From the NCBI RefSeq assembly GCF_014196125.1, contig NZ_JACIDA010000001.1, positions 620,001-684,000 on the forward strand: 64,000 bases of DNA, written 5' to 3'. Origin of the DNA: Brevundimonas mediterranea (lineage in GTDB: Bacteria > Pseudomonadota > Alphaproteobacteria > Caulobacterales > Caulobacteraceae). Position numbers and translations under genes: made by a program. This document shows positions 44,623 to 53,643 of this stretch, piece by piece. The notes beneath the pieces are model-generated. The model was not told where the DNA came from. It did no database searches and saw only the letters and a list, made by a program, of their open reading frames with translations. Position 1 is the first letter of the stretch; every line of letters starts with the position of its first letter.

Positions 44623-45516
44623 ATGTCGCCTGCGAGCCTCCATTTGTCCCAGCCGCCTTCAGTCACCCTGATCGCGGGTCCGACCGCCTCGGGCAAGTCG
44701 GCCCTGGCGTTGAAGCTGGCGCGCGCGACCGGGGCGTTGATCATCAACGCCGATAGCCAGCAGCTTTACGCCGATCTGCGCATCCTGACCGCCCGCCCAT
44801 CGCCTGAGGAGGAGGCCCAGGCCGATCACCGGCTGTATGGCGTCGCCGATGCGGCGGACGCCTGGTCGGTGGGGAAATGGAGCCGTGCGGCCCTGAATCT
44901 GCTGGATATCGCACGCGCCGACGGGCGGCCGACGATCCTAGTCGGCGGCACCGGTCTCTATTTCACCGCCCTGACCCGCGGACTGGCGGAGATTCCCCCT
45001 GTGCCTCAGAGCGTCCGTGACGCGGTCGAGGCGGACTATATGGCGCAGGGCGAAGCCGCATTCCGCGCCCGTCTCGCTGAAATCGACGCCGAAGCCGCCC
45101 GCTCCATCGAACACGGCGACCGCCAACGGCTGATCCGCGCCATGAGCGTCCATTCGGCCAGCGGCCGCGCCTTGAGCGACTGGAAGGCGGACACTCGCCC
45201 CCTGCTGTCGCCGGGGTCATGGAGGGGACAGGTCATCGAACCGGAACGTGCGGACCTCTACGCCAACTGCGACCGGCGTGTGGATCTGATGATGGAGAAC
45301 GGCGCGCTCGACGAGGTGCGCGCCTTGACCGCGCGGAATCTGTCCCCGGCCCTGCCGGCCATGAAGGCGGTCGGGGTGCGCGAATTGGCGGCCTATCTGG
45401 CCGGAGAGATCGGTCGGGATGAAGCGATCGACGCGCTGAAACAGGCGACCCGGAACTACGCCAAACGCCAACTGACCTGGTTCAGGAACCAGACCCCGGA
45501 CTGGATGCGGGTCTGA
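44623..45516 (+). CDS. miaA: tRNA dimethylallyltransferase
   Basis: Prenylates A37 of tRNAs reading UNN codons. The 297-residue enzyme has the P-loop LIAGPTASGKSALALKLA, the NADSQQLYADLRILTARPS substrate loop, LVGGTGLYFTALTRGL and the tRNA-binding AMKAVGVRELAAYL, with QATRNYAKRQLTWFRNQ at the C-terminus. ATG at 44623 is the best start, but no good ribosome binding site precedes it, and it almost touches the start of the divergent apbC gene. The ssrA promoter begins 15 bp after its stop. Confidence 0.92.
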   Translation: MSPASLHLSQPPSVTLIAGPTASGKSALALKLARATGALIINADSQQLYADLRILTARPSPEEEAQADHRLYGVADAADAWSVGKWSRAALNLLDIARADGRPTILVGGTGLYFTALTRGLAEIPPVPQSVRDAVEADYMAQGEAAFRARLAEIDAEAARSIEHGDRQRLIRAMSVHSASGRALSDWKADTRPLLSPGSWRGQVIEPERADLYANCDRRVDLMMENGALDEVRALTARNLSPALPAMKAVGVRELAAYLAGEIGRDEAIDALKQATRNYAKRQLTWFRNQTPDWMRV

Positions 45517-45530
45517 AGCGCACGCGACGC

Positions 45531-45559
45531 TTGGAAAGCGTCCGCGCAACGCCTATATT
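45531..45559 (+). promoter_or_regulatory. sigma-70 promoter of ssrA
   Basis: TTGGAA (45531-45536) and TATATT (45554-45559) are separated by 17 bases, close to the consensus and unusually AT-rich for this genome. Transcription would start near 45566, just before the acceptor piece of the permuted tmRNA. Confidence 0.65.
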
Positions 45560-45565
45560 GGCCTT

Positions 45566-45900
45566 GTCCGGTTTCGGCCGGACTATAGCGATAAACGCGC
45601 TTGTAATAAGCGGACCGGACCCGGGTGCGATTCCCGGCGGCTCCACCAATCTCTTCCCCGCGTTATCGGCGGAGGCGTCATGGGGCCGACTAGCATCGAC
45701 GGACGTGTAAAGAGGATTGCTTTCGCTCGTCCTGGCCCACCGTATCGGGCCATTTTCTAACTGCGAACGATAACTTCGCTGGAGAAGTCGCTCTCGCCGC
45801 GTAATGCGGTTCGGGTGATTTCGAATCTTAAGTCCTAGGGGTTCAGATCCTTGGGCGGGGCCTGTCGGGAGCCTGGCAACAGAATCCCGGCGCTTAATCC
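45566..45900 (+). ncRNA. ssrA: transfer-messenger RNA, permuted two-piece form
   Basis: Rescues stalled ribosomes and tags their products for proteolysis. The gene is circularly permuted as in other alphaproteobacteria: the acceptor piece comes first, with T arm CCGGG-TGCGATT-CCCGG and 3' end CGGCTCCACCA at 45638-45648. After a spacer to be excised, the coding piece starts at 45682 with GGGGCCGACT, which pairs with CGGCTCC. The tag frame at 45763-45804 reads ANDNFAGEVALAA then TAA; with the charged alanine the tag is AANDNFAGEVALAA. The 3' boundary of the coding piece is approximate. The adaptor gene sspB follows directly. Confidence 0.93.
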
Positions 45901-45984
45901 GTCACATCCTGCGCGTTTACCTCATTCGCATCTTTCGCGCGCGCGCCTGCGCCGCTATCAGTCGCGCTGAATTGCGAGGTGACG

Positions 45985-46455
45985 ATGACCGACCAGACCC
46001 CTCCGGTCGACGAGATGCAGTATGAGCGGCTGGCGCACGAGGCGTTGCGCGGCGTGATCCGTTCTGCGCTCGACCATGTTCTGGCCGAAGGCCTGCCGGG
46101 CGCCCACCATTTCTACATCACCTTCAAGACCCGCGCCGCCGGCGTCAGCATTCCGCCGGACATGCTGGCCAAATACCCAGACGAAATGACGGTGGTGCTG
46201 CAGCATCAGTATGAGGACCTGCAGGTCGAGGCCGACCGGTTCTCCGTCAAGCTGCGGTTCGGCGGCGTGCCGCGCACCCTGGCCATGCCCTATTCGGCCG
46301 TGACCCGATTCTATGACCCCAGCGTCCAGTTCCTGCTTCAGTTCGACGAGCCCGAAATCGTCGAGGCGGTCGAAGAAGCGACGCCGCCCGAGGATCCGAC
46401 GCCGGGCTCCGACGGCCCCAAGGTCGTGTCGCTGGACCAGTTCCGAAAAAAGTGA
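45985..46455 (+). CDS. sspB: ClpXP adaptor SspB (alpha type)
   Basis: Delivers ssrA-tagged proteins to ClpXP. The 156-residue protein has the SspB core (HHFYITFKTRAAGVSIPPDML, VVLQHQYEDLQVEADRFSVKLRF as landmarks HHFYITFKT and SVKLRFGGVPRTL) and ends in a flexible acidic linker with the ClpX-docking motif KVVSLDQFRKK. ATG at 45985 has GAGG five bases upstream; GTG 45979 is an alternative. It lies directly downstream of the tmRNA gene whose tag (AANDNF at its start) it is expected to bind, an apt linkage of tag and adaptor. It converges with the RusA-like gene. Confidence 0.93.
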   Translation: MTDQTPPVDEMQYERLAHEALRGVIRSALDHVLAEGLPGAHHFYITFKTRAAGVSIPPDMLAKYPDEMTVVLQHQYEDLQVEADRFSVKLRFGGVPRTLAMPYSAVTRFYDPSVQFLLQFDEPEIVEAVEEATPPEDPTPGSDGPKVVSLDQFRKK

Positions 46456-46459
46456 CGGC

Positions 46460-46816
46460 TCAGTCCCGACGGGGATAGGAGCGGATCATGATCCGCTCCC
46501 TCTCGCCCTCGCGTCGCTCGACCAGCAGGCGGGCGACCTGGGCGTCGTCGTGGAACAGATAGCCCTTGATGGAATCGAGCAGGGCCTTGGCCAGGTTGTC
46601 CAGGTCCATCCAGGGCGGCTCGCCCACATGCTCCATGCGGATCTCGACGACATGATCGCCCCAGGACGGTCGTGACGCCCATTCCTTGCGCATGAATTCA
46701 TAGACCAGCGGCTTGTAGTATTTGGCCTGGGTGGTCAGGCCGTCGATGACGATCTCGACCGCCTCGCCGTCCTCGCGCGCCCGCACCTTGCCCGTCCCTA
46801 TCCAGCCGGCGGTCAT
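46460..46816 (-). CDS. RusA-family Holliday junction resolvase-like protein
   Basis: A 118-residue protein with the RusA signature MDLDNLAKALLDSIKGYLFHDDAQV, containing the acidic residues and lysine of the RusA active site (DLDN, K, DD). The N-terminal strand VEIVIDGLTTQAKYYKPLVYEFM fits the fold. RusA genes usually come from lambdoid or other prophages, yet no phage genes surround it. It converges with sspB (4 bp between stops) and diverges from fumC. Whether it cleaves junctions here is unproven. ATG 46814-46816. Confidence 0.72.
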   Translation of the reverse strand: MTAGWIGTGKVRAREDGEAVEIVIDGLTTQAKYYKPLVYEFMRKEWASRPSWGDHVVEIRMEHVGEPPWMDLDNLAKALLDSIKGYLFHDDAQVARLLVERREGERERIMIRSYPRRD

Positions 46817-46921
46817 GCGACGTCTGCCGATCTGAGGATGTCCGCGCTCTTCTTGCCCTGCATGACCGCCGTGCTACACCCGCGCGCACACAATCGCCAC
46901 GCCTGAGAGACGAGTCCGCCC

Positions 46922-48313
<1,392 letters not shown>

Positions 48314-48317
48314 TGCG

Positions 48318-48593
48318 ATGACCGCGCTGGAGCGTCCCTACTGGATCGAGGCCCTTTTCGAGCGCCGAGACGGCTGGGACGCCTCCGCTTATCCTTTCAA
48401 CCTGCCGGTCATACGTACGCTCGACCGGCTGGCCTTCCATCCGAATGTGACCTTTCTGATCGGCGAGAACGGCTCGGGTAAGTCGCCCCTGATCGAGGCG
48501 CTGGCGGTGGCGTGGGGTTTCAATCCCGAAGGCGGCGGACGCGAACATCGCTTCGGCACGCGCGACAGCCATTCCCCGCTGGAACTCGATTGA
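48318..48593 (+). pseudogene. truncated AAA-family ATPase (N-terminal fragment)
   Basis: A 91-codon remnant that starts like the conserved predicted ATPases with YPFNLPVIRTLDRLAFHPNVTFLIGENGSGKS. The Walker A reads GENGSGKSPL, with Pro replacing the catalytic-loop Thr/Ser. It stops after about 90 residues (HRFGTRDSHSPLELD), whereas the family is about 240 residues; the signature, Walker B and later motifs are missing, and the convergent YccF-like gene begins 2 bp beyond the stop. Loss of most of the domain plus the Walker A change point to a decayed gene rather than a functional short protein. It lies 4 bp after fumC and would be co-transcribed. Confidence 0.7.
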
Positions 48594-48595
48594 GC

Positions 48596-48982
48596 TTAGG
48601 GCTTGTCGCGGATCATTCGTCCCACCGGCGCCAGGGCCAGCTTGGCCAGCTCCAGGTCCTTCAGCGCGAAGGGGATGCCGATGATGGAGACGAACTCGGC
48701 CACCGCGATGATCAGGTGCGAGAGGGCGATGTACCAGCCGGCCACGACGAACCAGACGACGTTCAGCACCAGCCCCAAGCAGCCCGCCACCGGATGGGTG
48801 TCCTGCCAGACGATCTCTCGCCCGAACGGCCAGAAGGAATAGCTTGCGATCCGCCAGGCCGCGAAACTCCACGGCAGGCCGACGATGGTCAGGGCCAGGA
48901 TCGCACCGCCCAGCAACCACAGCAGACCCGAAAGCCAGCCGCCAAAAATAAACCACAGGATATTCAGGATCAGGCGGACCAT
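48596..48982 (-). CDS. YccF-domain membrane protein
   Basis: A 128-residue inner-membrane protein with two copies of the YccF repeat: LILNILWFIFGGWLSGLLWLLGG followed by VGLPWSFAAWRIASYSFWPFGR, then LVLNVVWFVVAGWYIALSHL followed by IGIPFALKDLELAKLALAPVGR. Four hydrophobic segments are apparent. YccF proteins have no established role. ATG 48980-48982. Its 3' end abuts the truncated ATPase gene. Confidence 0.88.
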   Translation of the reverse strand: MVRLILNILWFIFGGWLSGLLWLLGGAILALTIVGLPWSFAAWRIASYSFWPFGREIVWQDTHPVAGCLGLVLNVVWFVVAGWYIALSHLIIAVAEFVSIIGIPFALKDLELAKLALAPVGRMIRDKP

Positions 48983-49020
48983 CTCAACTCTCCGGCAGGC
49001 GTGACCATACAGATAGCCAA

Positions 49021-49048
49021 AAGGCCCCGCTTGCGACAGCGGGGCCTT
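49021..49048 (-). terminator. intrinsic terminator of the DUF2171 gene
   Basis: AAGGCCCCGCT (49021-49031) pairs with AGCGGGGCCTT (49038-49048) around a 6-base loop, 27 bp after the leftward gene at 49076. On the minus strand TTTTGGC follows the stem. Confidence 0.8.
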
Positions 49049-49075
49049 GGTTAATTCGCGGTCACCCGGATCGGG

Positions 49076-49315
49076 TCAGTGGGGCTTTTCGGTCCAGCGG
49101 GCCTTTGCCTCGTCCTGGGTCAGGTTGAGGTGGACGTGTTTGTCGTCCACGGCTTCCACCCAGCTGACCGGGATCATATGGTGTTTGAAGCCGCCGGCCA
49201 GATCCAGCTTGGCCAGTTCGATCTGATCGCCGAGCACGTGGTCCACGCGTCCGACGTGGCCGCCGTCCGAACCGACGACTTCGAGATGTTCCTTGATGAG
49301 CGAGGCGTCGACCAT
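49076..49315 (-). CDS. DUF2171 (PRC-barrel-like) protein
   Basis: A 79-residue soluble protein of the DUF2171 family: LIKEHLEVVGSDGGHVGRVDHV, then ELAKLDLAGGFKHHMIPVSWV and a C-terminal DKHVHLNLTQDEAKARW. The fold is a small PRC-like barrel. These proteins appear with stress or cell-envelope genes, but no function is proven. ATG 49313-49315; a clear terminator follows. Confidence 0.82.
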   Translation of the reverse strand: MVDASLIKEHLEVVGSDGGHVGRVDHVLGDQIELAKLDLAGGFKHHMIPVSWVEAVDDKHVHLNLTQDEAKARWTEKPH

Positions 49316-49465
49316 GGCGATGTTCCTTATGTTGGACTGTGTCGCCTCACTGAACGTCCGCTGACTCGCGGGGTTTCAAACCGCAGAGCTTGAAACCAGC
49401 CTCTTAATCATCCGGTGATGACAGGGCGCCCGTTGGGGAGGTATGAGCACGGACGGGGATTTTCA

Positions 49466-50725
49466 ATGAGAACGCATCGGATGAGACGGATCTGTTCGAG
49501 TCTGCTGGCGGTTGTCATGGCCCTGTCGGTGGCGTCATGCGGCACCTTGGACCGTCCGACGGGACCGCTGCGCATCGCGGACGGCTCCCTGATCCCAGCG
49601 CAAGATCCGCGCATTCGCGCCAATGACGCGGCCCGGCTGGTAGCCTTCACCGAGGAAGTGGGGGGACGGCTGTCGACCGGCGGGCCCTTTTCGATCCTGG
49701 CTCTGTCCGGCGGCGGCGCCAACGGAGCCTATGGCGCCGGGCTTCTGGTGGGTTGGACCGAGCGGGGCGACCGTCCGGTCTTCGACATCGTCACGGGGGT
49801 CAGCACGGGCGCTCTCGCCGCGCCCTTCGCCTTCGCCGGATCCGAATGGGATCCGCAACTGGGCCAGGCCTACACCGGAGGGGGCGCCAGCAGCCTATTG
49901 AGCTGGCGCAGCCTGGCGATCTTCCTCTACCCCAGCCTGTTCAGCGCCAGCGCCTTGCGCAAGCTGGTGGACGAGAACGTCACCCTGGACCTGTTGCAGG
50001 CCATCGCCCGTGAACACGCCAAGGGTCGCCGCCTGCTGGTGGCCACGACGAACCTCGACAGCGAGGAGACCGTCATCTGGGACATGGGCCTGCTGGCCAG
50101 CCAGAACGACGAGAATTCGCGCGCCCTGTTCAAGGAAGTGCTGGTGGCCTCGGCCAGTATTCCCGGCGTCTTTCCGCCAGTCCTCATCGCCGGACTGCAG
50201 CCGGACCAGACCGTGGTGATGGAGATGCACGCCGACGGCGGCGTGAATACGCCTTTCCTCGCCATTCCGGAGAACCTGACCCTGTGGACGCGCCGGGCAG
50301 AAGAGCGAGGTGACGGCAGCCTGTATGTCATCGTCAATGGACAGGTCGGTCGCAATGACGGGGTCACCCCTGGCCGACTGACGGCCATCCTGATGCGTAG
50401 CTACGACAGTATGAGCAAGGCCTCGCTGCGCACCCATCTGGCGACCACAGCGGCGTTCGCCCAGCGCAACGGCATGACCATGTCGCTGTCGGCCATCCCC
50501 GACAATGTCGAAGCGTCCAGCCTGAAATTCGACCAACCGACCATGACCGCACTGTTCAACCTGGGTCGCGCACAAGGCCGGTCAGCCGACGGCTGGACCC
50601 AGCTTGAACAGACCGCGGCGGCCCCCGCCTTCATTCCCCCCGCTGTCCTGCCGGAGGATCAGGTGCCCGAGGCCCTGAGGCCCAAGGAGCCGGAGACGCC
50701 GACTTCCGCCGCGCCGCAGCCCTAG
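49466..50725 (+). CDS. patatin-like phospholipase lipoprotein
   Basis: A 419-residue lipoprotein of the patatin family. The signal peptide RRICSSLLAVVMALSVASC ends in a lipobox. The lipase domain has the oxyanion loop ALSGGGANGAYGAGLLVGW, the nucleophile elbow VTGVSTGAL (GxSxG) and the catalytic DGG in MHADGGVNTP. A Pro/Glu-rich tail (PEDQVPEALRPKEPETPTS) closes the protein. It should hydrolyse phospholipids or related esters at the cell envelope. ATG 49466 with GGGGA upstream is preferred to GTG 49415. The DUF4169 gene follows after 2 bp. Confidence 0.87.
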   Translation: MRTHRMRRICSSLLAVVMALSVASCGTLDRPTGPLRIADGSLIPAQDPRIRANDAARLVAFTEEVGGRLSTGGPFSILALSGGGANGAYGAGLLVGWTERGDRPVFDIVTGVSTGALAAPFAFAGSEWDPQLGQAYTGGGASSLLSWRSLAIFLYPSLFSASALRKLVDENVTLDLLQAIAREHAKGRRLLVATTNLDSEETVIWDMGLLASQNDENSRALFKEVLVASASIPGVFPPVLIAGLQPDQTVVMEMHADGGVNTPFLAIPENLTLWTRRAEERGDGSLYVIVNGQVGRNDGVTPGRLTAILMRSYDSMSKASLRTHLATTAAFAQRNGMTMSLSAIPDNVEASSLKFDQPTMTALFNLGRAQGRSADGWTQLEQTAAAPAFIPPAVLPEDQVPEALRPKEPETPTSAAPQP

Positions 50726-50727
50726 AC

Positions 50728-50904
50728 ATGGCCGAGATCATCAATCTGAACCGGGCGCGAAAGGCGCGGACCAAGGCCGAGGACAAGGCCCGCGCCGCCG
50801 CCAACCGCGCCGCCCATGGCCGCACCAAGGCTCAGAAACAGTCCGCGGACAGGGACCGCGAACGCGCCGCCCGGCAGCTCGATGGACAGAAGCTGGACGA
50901 CTGA
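50728..50904 (+). CDS. DUF4169 family protein
   Basis: A 58-residue highly charged helical protein, MAEIINLNRARKARTKAEDK at the N-terminus, matching the small DUF4169 family of alphaproteobacteria. Lys/Arg/Ala repeats continue to the end (DRERAARQLDGQKLDD). It starts 2 bp after the patatin stop and is probably co-transcribed. Function unknown; in related genomes it often precedes an RHH_4 protein gene like the one at 52317. Confidence 0.78.
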   Translation: MAEIINLNRARKARTKAEDKARAAANRAAHGRTKAQKQSADRDRERAARQLDGQKLDD

Positions 50905-50908
50905 TCCC

Positions 50909-51799
50909 CTAGGCCTTCGGCGCGCGGATCAACAGGACCTGGCCGCCCAGCACCAGGATCAGGCCGATCAGCATGGTCACGCCGACATGGGCGCCCTCGA
51001 ACAGGACCGACATGATGACGGCGATCGGCGGGGTCAGCGCCGAAATATAGCTGGCCAGGGCATAGCCGCGTTGTCGCGCCAAGGTGAAATACAGCCCGAA
51101 GGCGATCACCGACCCAAACAGCGACAGGTGCAGCAGAGACAGAATATAGGCGGGGGTCGGCTCGATCCGCCATTCCACGCCGGTCGCGACCCCATAGACC
51201 GCCACCATGGCCGTGCCATAGGCCATGGCCCAGGCGGTCGCGGCCATGACCGGCGCGCCGGCCTGTTGGCCGCGCCAGGCGAACCAGTTGCCGAAGGCCG
51301 AGGCGAGGACGGCGATCAAGGCGAAGACCACGCCCAGAACGGGCGCCACGCCTGCGGAGACGCCTGCCCCCGACAATTGTCCGAACGACAGGACGGCGAC
51401 CCCGCACACCCCCAGGATCGCCCCCTGCCAGGCCCCGGCGGCGGCCTTCTGGCGCTCCAGAACCCGAAACAGGATCAGGTTCACGAAGGCCAGGGCGGCG
51501 AAGATGACGGCGACCACGGCCGAGGCCACGCGTTCCTCCGCCGCATAGACGAAGCCGTAGCTGACGGCGAAGACGAAGGCGCCCTGCCCCGCCGCGGCCA
51601 GATGCTGGGCGCAGGTCAGGCGCAGCGGACGCCGCGTCAGGGCGCAGAAGGCGAACAGAACGACCGCCGCCAGACCGAACCGCCAGACGATGGAGACGAT
51701 CGGATCCACCACGCCCAGCTGCAGGGTGATGGCGAACCAGGTCGTGCCCCAGATCAGGGCGCAGACGGCGATGGCGAGGATCGTGAAGGGGCGACTCAT
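50909..51799 (-). CDS. EamA-family DMT transporter
   Basis: An inner-membrane carrier of 296 residues with ten predicted helices in two EamA repeats: VCALIWGTTWFAITLQLG and, in the second half, HLSLFGSVIAFGLYFTLARQRG followed by ALTPPIAVIMSVLFEGAHVG. Members export amino acids or other metabolites; the substrate is not predictable. ATG 51797-51799. It converges with the DUF4169 gene and diverges from the lipoprotein gene at 51904. Confidence 0.87.
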   Translation of the reverse strand: MSRPFTILAIAVCALIWGTTWFAITLQLGVVDPIVSIVWRFGLAAVVLFAFCALTRRPLRLTCAQHLAAAGQGAFVFAVSYGFVYAAEERVASAVVAVIFAALAFVNLILFRVLERQKAAAGAWQGAILGVCGVAVLSFGQLSGAGVSAGVAPVLGVVFALIAVLASAFGNWFAWRGQQAGAPVMAATAWAMAYGTAMVAVYGVATGVEWRIEPTPAYILSLLHLSLFGSVIAFGLYFTLARQRGYALASYISALTPPIAVIMSVLFEGAHVGVTMLIGLILVLGGQVLLIRAPKA

Positions 51800-51903
51800 G
51801 GACAGGCTCCGACGGGCGGAGCCCGCTTATCATCGACGCCGCGAAAGCGCCGCTCACGTCTTGCGCCCGAGTATGACAGACTGCCCCCGAGAGGAGACCC
51901 GCC

Positions 51904-52320
51904 ATGCATTACGCCCCCCTGATCCTGCCCGCCGGCCTTGTGCTGGCCGCCTGCGCCGCCGTACCGACAGGTCCGGAGATAAGCACAGGCACGACCGTCG
52001 TGGCGGTCACCGCCCTTTACCGCGAGCGGATCATGCTGCCGCCCGGCCATGTGCTGACGGTGCGGATCGAGGACGTCAGCCGGGCCGACGCCCCGGCCGT
52101 GGTCCTGGCCGAGGGCAGCGAGCCCCTGACCGGCGCCCCGCCCTATCGCGTCAGCCTGGGCTTCCCCACGGCCCAGATCGACCCGCGCCATACCTATGCC
52201 GCGCGCGCCGAGATCCGTGACGTGACCGGCGCGCTTGTCTTCATCACCGACACCCGACACGCCGTCCTGACCCAGGGCGCGCCGGCCTCCGCCGAGATCG
52301 TGCTGAAGTCCGCGCGGTGA
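51904..52320 (+). CDS. YbaY-family lipoprotein
   Basis: A 138-residue lipoprotein. The signal LILPAGLVLAACAA holds a lipobox LAAC. The mature domain, TTVVAVTALYRERIMLPPGHVL followed by TVRIEDVSRADAPAVVLAE and YRVSLGFPTAQIDPRHTYAARAEI, matches the YbaY/YscW-type domain with its YRERIMLPP-VRIEDVS-D pattern. It is likely at the outer membrane; no enzymatic role is known. Its stop overlaps the GTG start of the downstream RHH gene by four bases. Confidence 0.83.
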   Translation: MHYAPLILPAGLVLAACAAVPTGPEISTGTTVVAVTALYRERIMLPPGHVLTVRIEDVSRADAPAVVLAEGSEPLTGAPPYRVSLGFPTAQIDPRHTYAARAEIRDVTGALVFITDTRHAVLTQGAPASAEIVLKSAR

Positions 52321-52541
52321 GCGGTCTGGCCAAACGGTCCGTCGTCCTGGCGGGCCATGCGACTTCCGTCGCGCTGGAGCCCGAGTTCTGGGCGGTCTTG
52401 GACCGGATCGCCCTGACCCGCAGCCTCAGCAAGGCCCAGCTTCTGGCCGATATCGACGCCGGCCGGGGTCGCCGCCCCCTGGCCTCGGCCTGCCGACTGC
52501 TGGCGCTGAACTGGGTGGCGGAGCACGGCGTAGAAGCGTAA
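52317..52541 (+). CDS. ribbon-helix-helix protein (RHH_4 type)
   Basis: A 74-residue protein: KRSVVLAGHATSVALEPEFW, then DRIALTRSLSKAQLLADIDAGR and LASACRLLALNWV. This is the RHH_4 pattern found in alphaproteobacteria, probably a DNA-binding dimer, although few are characterised. It starts at GTG 52317, overlapping the lipoprotein stop (GTGA), so translation is coupled. No toxin partner is adjacent. Confidence 0.8.
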   Translation: MSGLAKRSVVLAGHATSVALEPEFWAVLDRIALTRSLSKAQLLADIDAGRGRRPLASACRLLALNWVAEHGVEA

Positions 52542-52566
52542 CCTTGGGCGTTAAAGGAACCCGCCC

Positions 52567-53286
52567 ATGAACAACAGCCGTCTATTTCCCGCCGCCGTTT
52601 TCGGGGGACTTCTGGCCTTGGGGCTGATCGGCGCCGGCGCCCTGGTCGGTCAAGGCGTGATCCACGCGCGGGCCGGCGACCGGACCGTGACGGTGCGCGG
52701 CCTGTCGGAACGCAATGTGAAGGCCGATCTGGCGGTTCTGCCGCTGCGCTTCACCGCATCGGGCGACGTGTTGTCCGAGGTTCAGACGCGCATCGACGGC
52801 GACCTGGCCCTGGTGCGACAGTTTCTGACGGCTCAGGGCTACCCCGCCGACGCCGTCGATCTGGGCCGGCTGGAGGTGGCCGACACCCGGTCGCGCGAAT
52901 ACGCCGCCCAGAACGGCGGGCCGCGCTTCATCCTGGCCCAGACGGTCATCGTCCGCACAAACGACGTCGCCCGGGTTCAGACGACGACCCGCGCCCTGAA
53001 CGATCTGGTGCGCCAGGGCGTGGTGTTGCAGGACTTCCAGGGTCCCTCTTATGTCTTCACCAAGCTGAACGATGTTCGGCCCCAGATGATCGCAGAGGGC
53101 ACGGCGGCGGCGCGAACCGGGGCCGAACAGTTCGCCAAGGATTCCGGCACCCCGCTTGGCCCGATCCGTCAGGCCACCCAGGGCTCTTTCGAAATCCTGC
53201 CGCGCGACGGCGCCGGCGGAGACGAAGCCGCCTCGATCGACAAGAAGGTCCGGGTCGTGACCACCATCACCTATGGTCTGAAATAG
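52567..53286 (+). CDS. SIMPL-domain (DUF541) exported protein
   Basis: A 239-residue protein with an N-terminal signal or anchor helix (LFPAAVFGGLLALGLIGAGALVG) followed by a SIMPL/DUF541 domain: DRTVTVRGLSERNVKADLAV, TARTGAEQFAKDSG as ARTGAEQFAKDSGTPLG, and the C-terminal IDKKVRVVTTITYGL. Family members are periplasmic or membrane-anchored and linked to oxidative stress, but the mechanism is unknown. ATG 52567; AAAGGA lies just upstream. Its 3' end overlaps the convergent small membrane gene by 20 bp. Confidence 0.88.
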   Translation: MNNSRLFPAAVFGGLLALGLIGAGALVGQGVIHARAGDRTVTVRGLSERNVKADLAVLPLRFTASGDVLSEVQTRIDGDLALVRQFLTAQGYPADAVDLGRLEVADTRSREYAAQNGGPRFILAQTVIVRTNDVARVQTTTRALNDLVRQGVVLQDFQGPSYVFTKLNDVRPQMIAEGTAAARTGAEQFAKDSGTPLGPIRQATQGSFEILPRDGAGGDEAASIDKKVRVVTTITYGLK

Positions 53287-53518
53287 GCCGGTCTACCCAC
53301 GCCTCGCGGCGTTCCAGCGTCTTTTCCTCGCCGGATTGCGGCCGTCCAATCAACGCCGCGTCGTCATGGGGGTCGTCAGCCGCTTCGACCATGACGATCC
53401 ACAGGATGATGAGCGCGAACATGCCGATCATGCCCGAGGCGAAGGCGCGCCAACCCGCCTTCACAGCCCTGGGGTCGCGATCCGGCGTCTCCTCGATCTT
53501 CGACCTATTGTGTCGCAT
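53267..53518 (-). CDS. small single-pass membrane protein
   Basis: An 83-residue ORF with a charged N-terminus (RHNRSKIEETPDRDPRAVKAGWR), one transmembrane helix (FASGMIGMFALIILWIVMVEA, about residues 27-47) and an acidic/basic tail. It has no recognised family. The well-formed helix with positive-inside flank supports a real gene, although it overlaps the SIMPL gene by 20 bp. GTG 53521 or ATG 53518 could start it. Confidence 0.5.
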   Translation of the reverse strand: MRHNRSKIEETPDRDPRAVKAGWRAFASGMIGMFALIILWIVMVEAADDPHDDAALIGRPQSGEEKTLERREAWVDRPISDHR

Positions 53519-53643
53519 CACCTAGGGGAACAGGGCCTAGGCCAAGGCGGTTCCAAGGTTTGATTTGGCCGACGGCCCTGACATCGCCCTCCGGTCCCCT
53601 TATGTTCCGTTTTTGATTCTGCCTGACGGATGCCTCCAAGCCT

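Noticed and set aside
45601..45648. A stand-alone tRNA ending in CCACCA upstream of sspB
   Set aside because: It has a T arm and acceptor end but no anticodon arm; together with the coding piece and tag frame downstream it is the acceptor half of permuted tmRNA.
52317..52541. Antitoxin of a toxin-antitoxin pair (ribbon-helix-helix protein)
   Set aside because: Its neighbours are a lipoprotein and a SIMPL-domain protein; no toxin-sized partner overlaps it, and the RHH_4 type is not usually an antitoxin.
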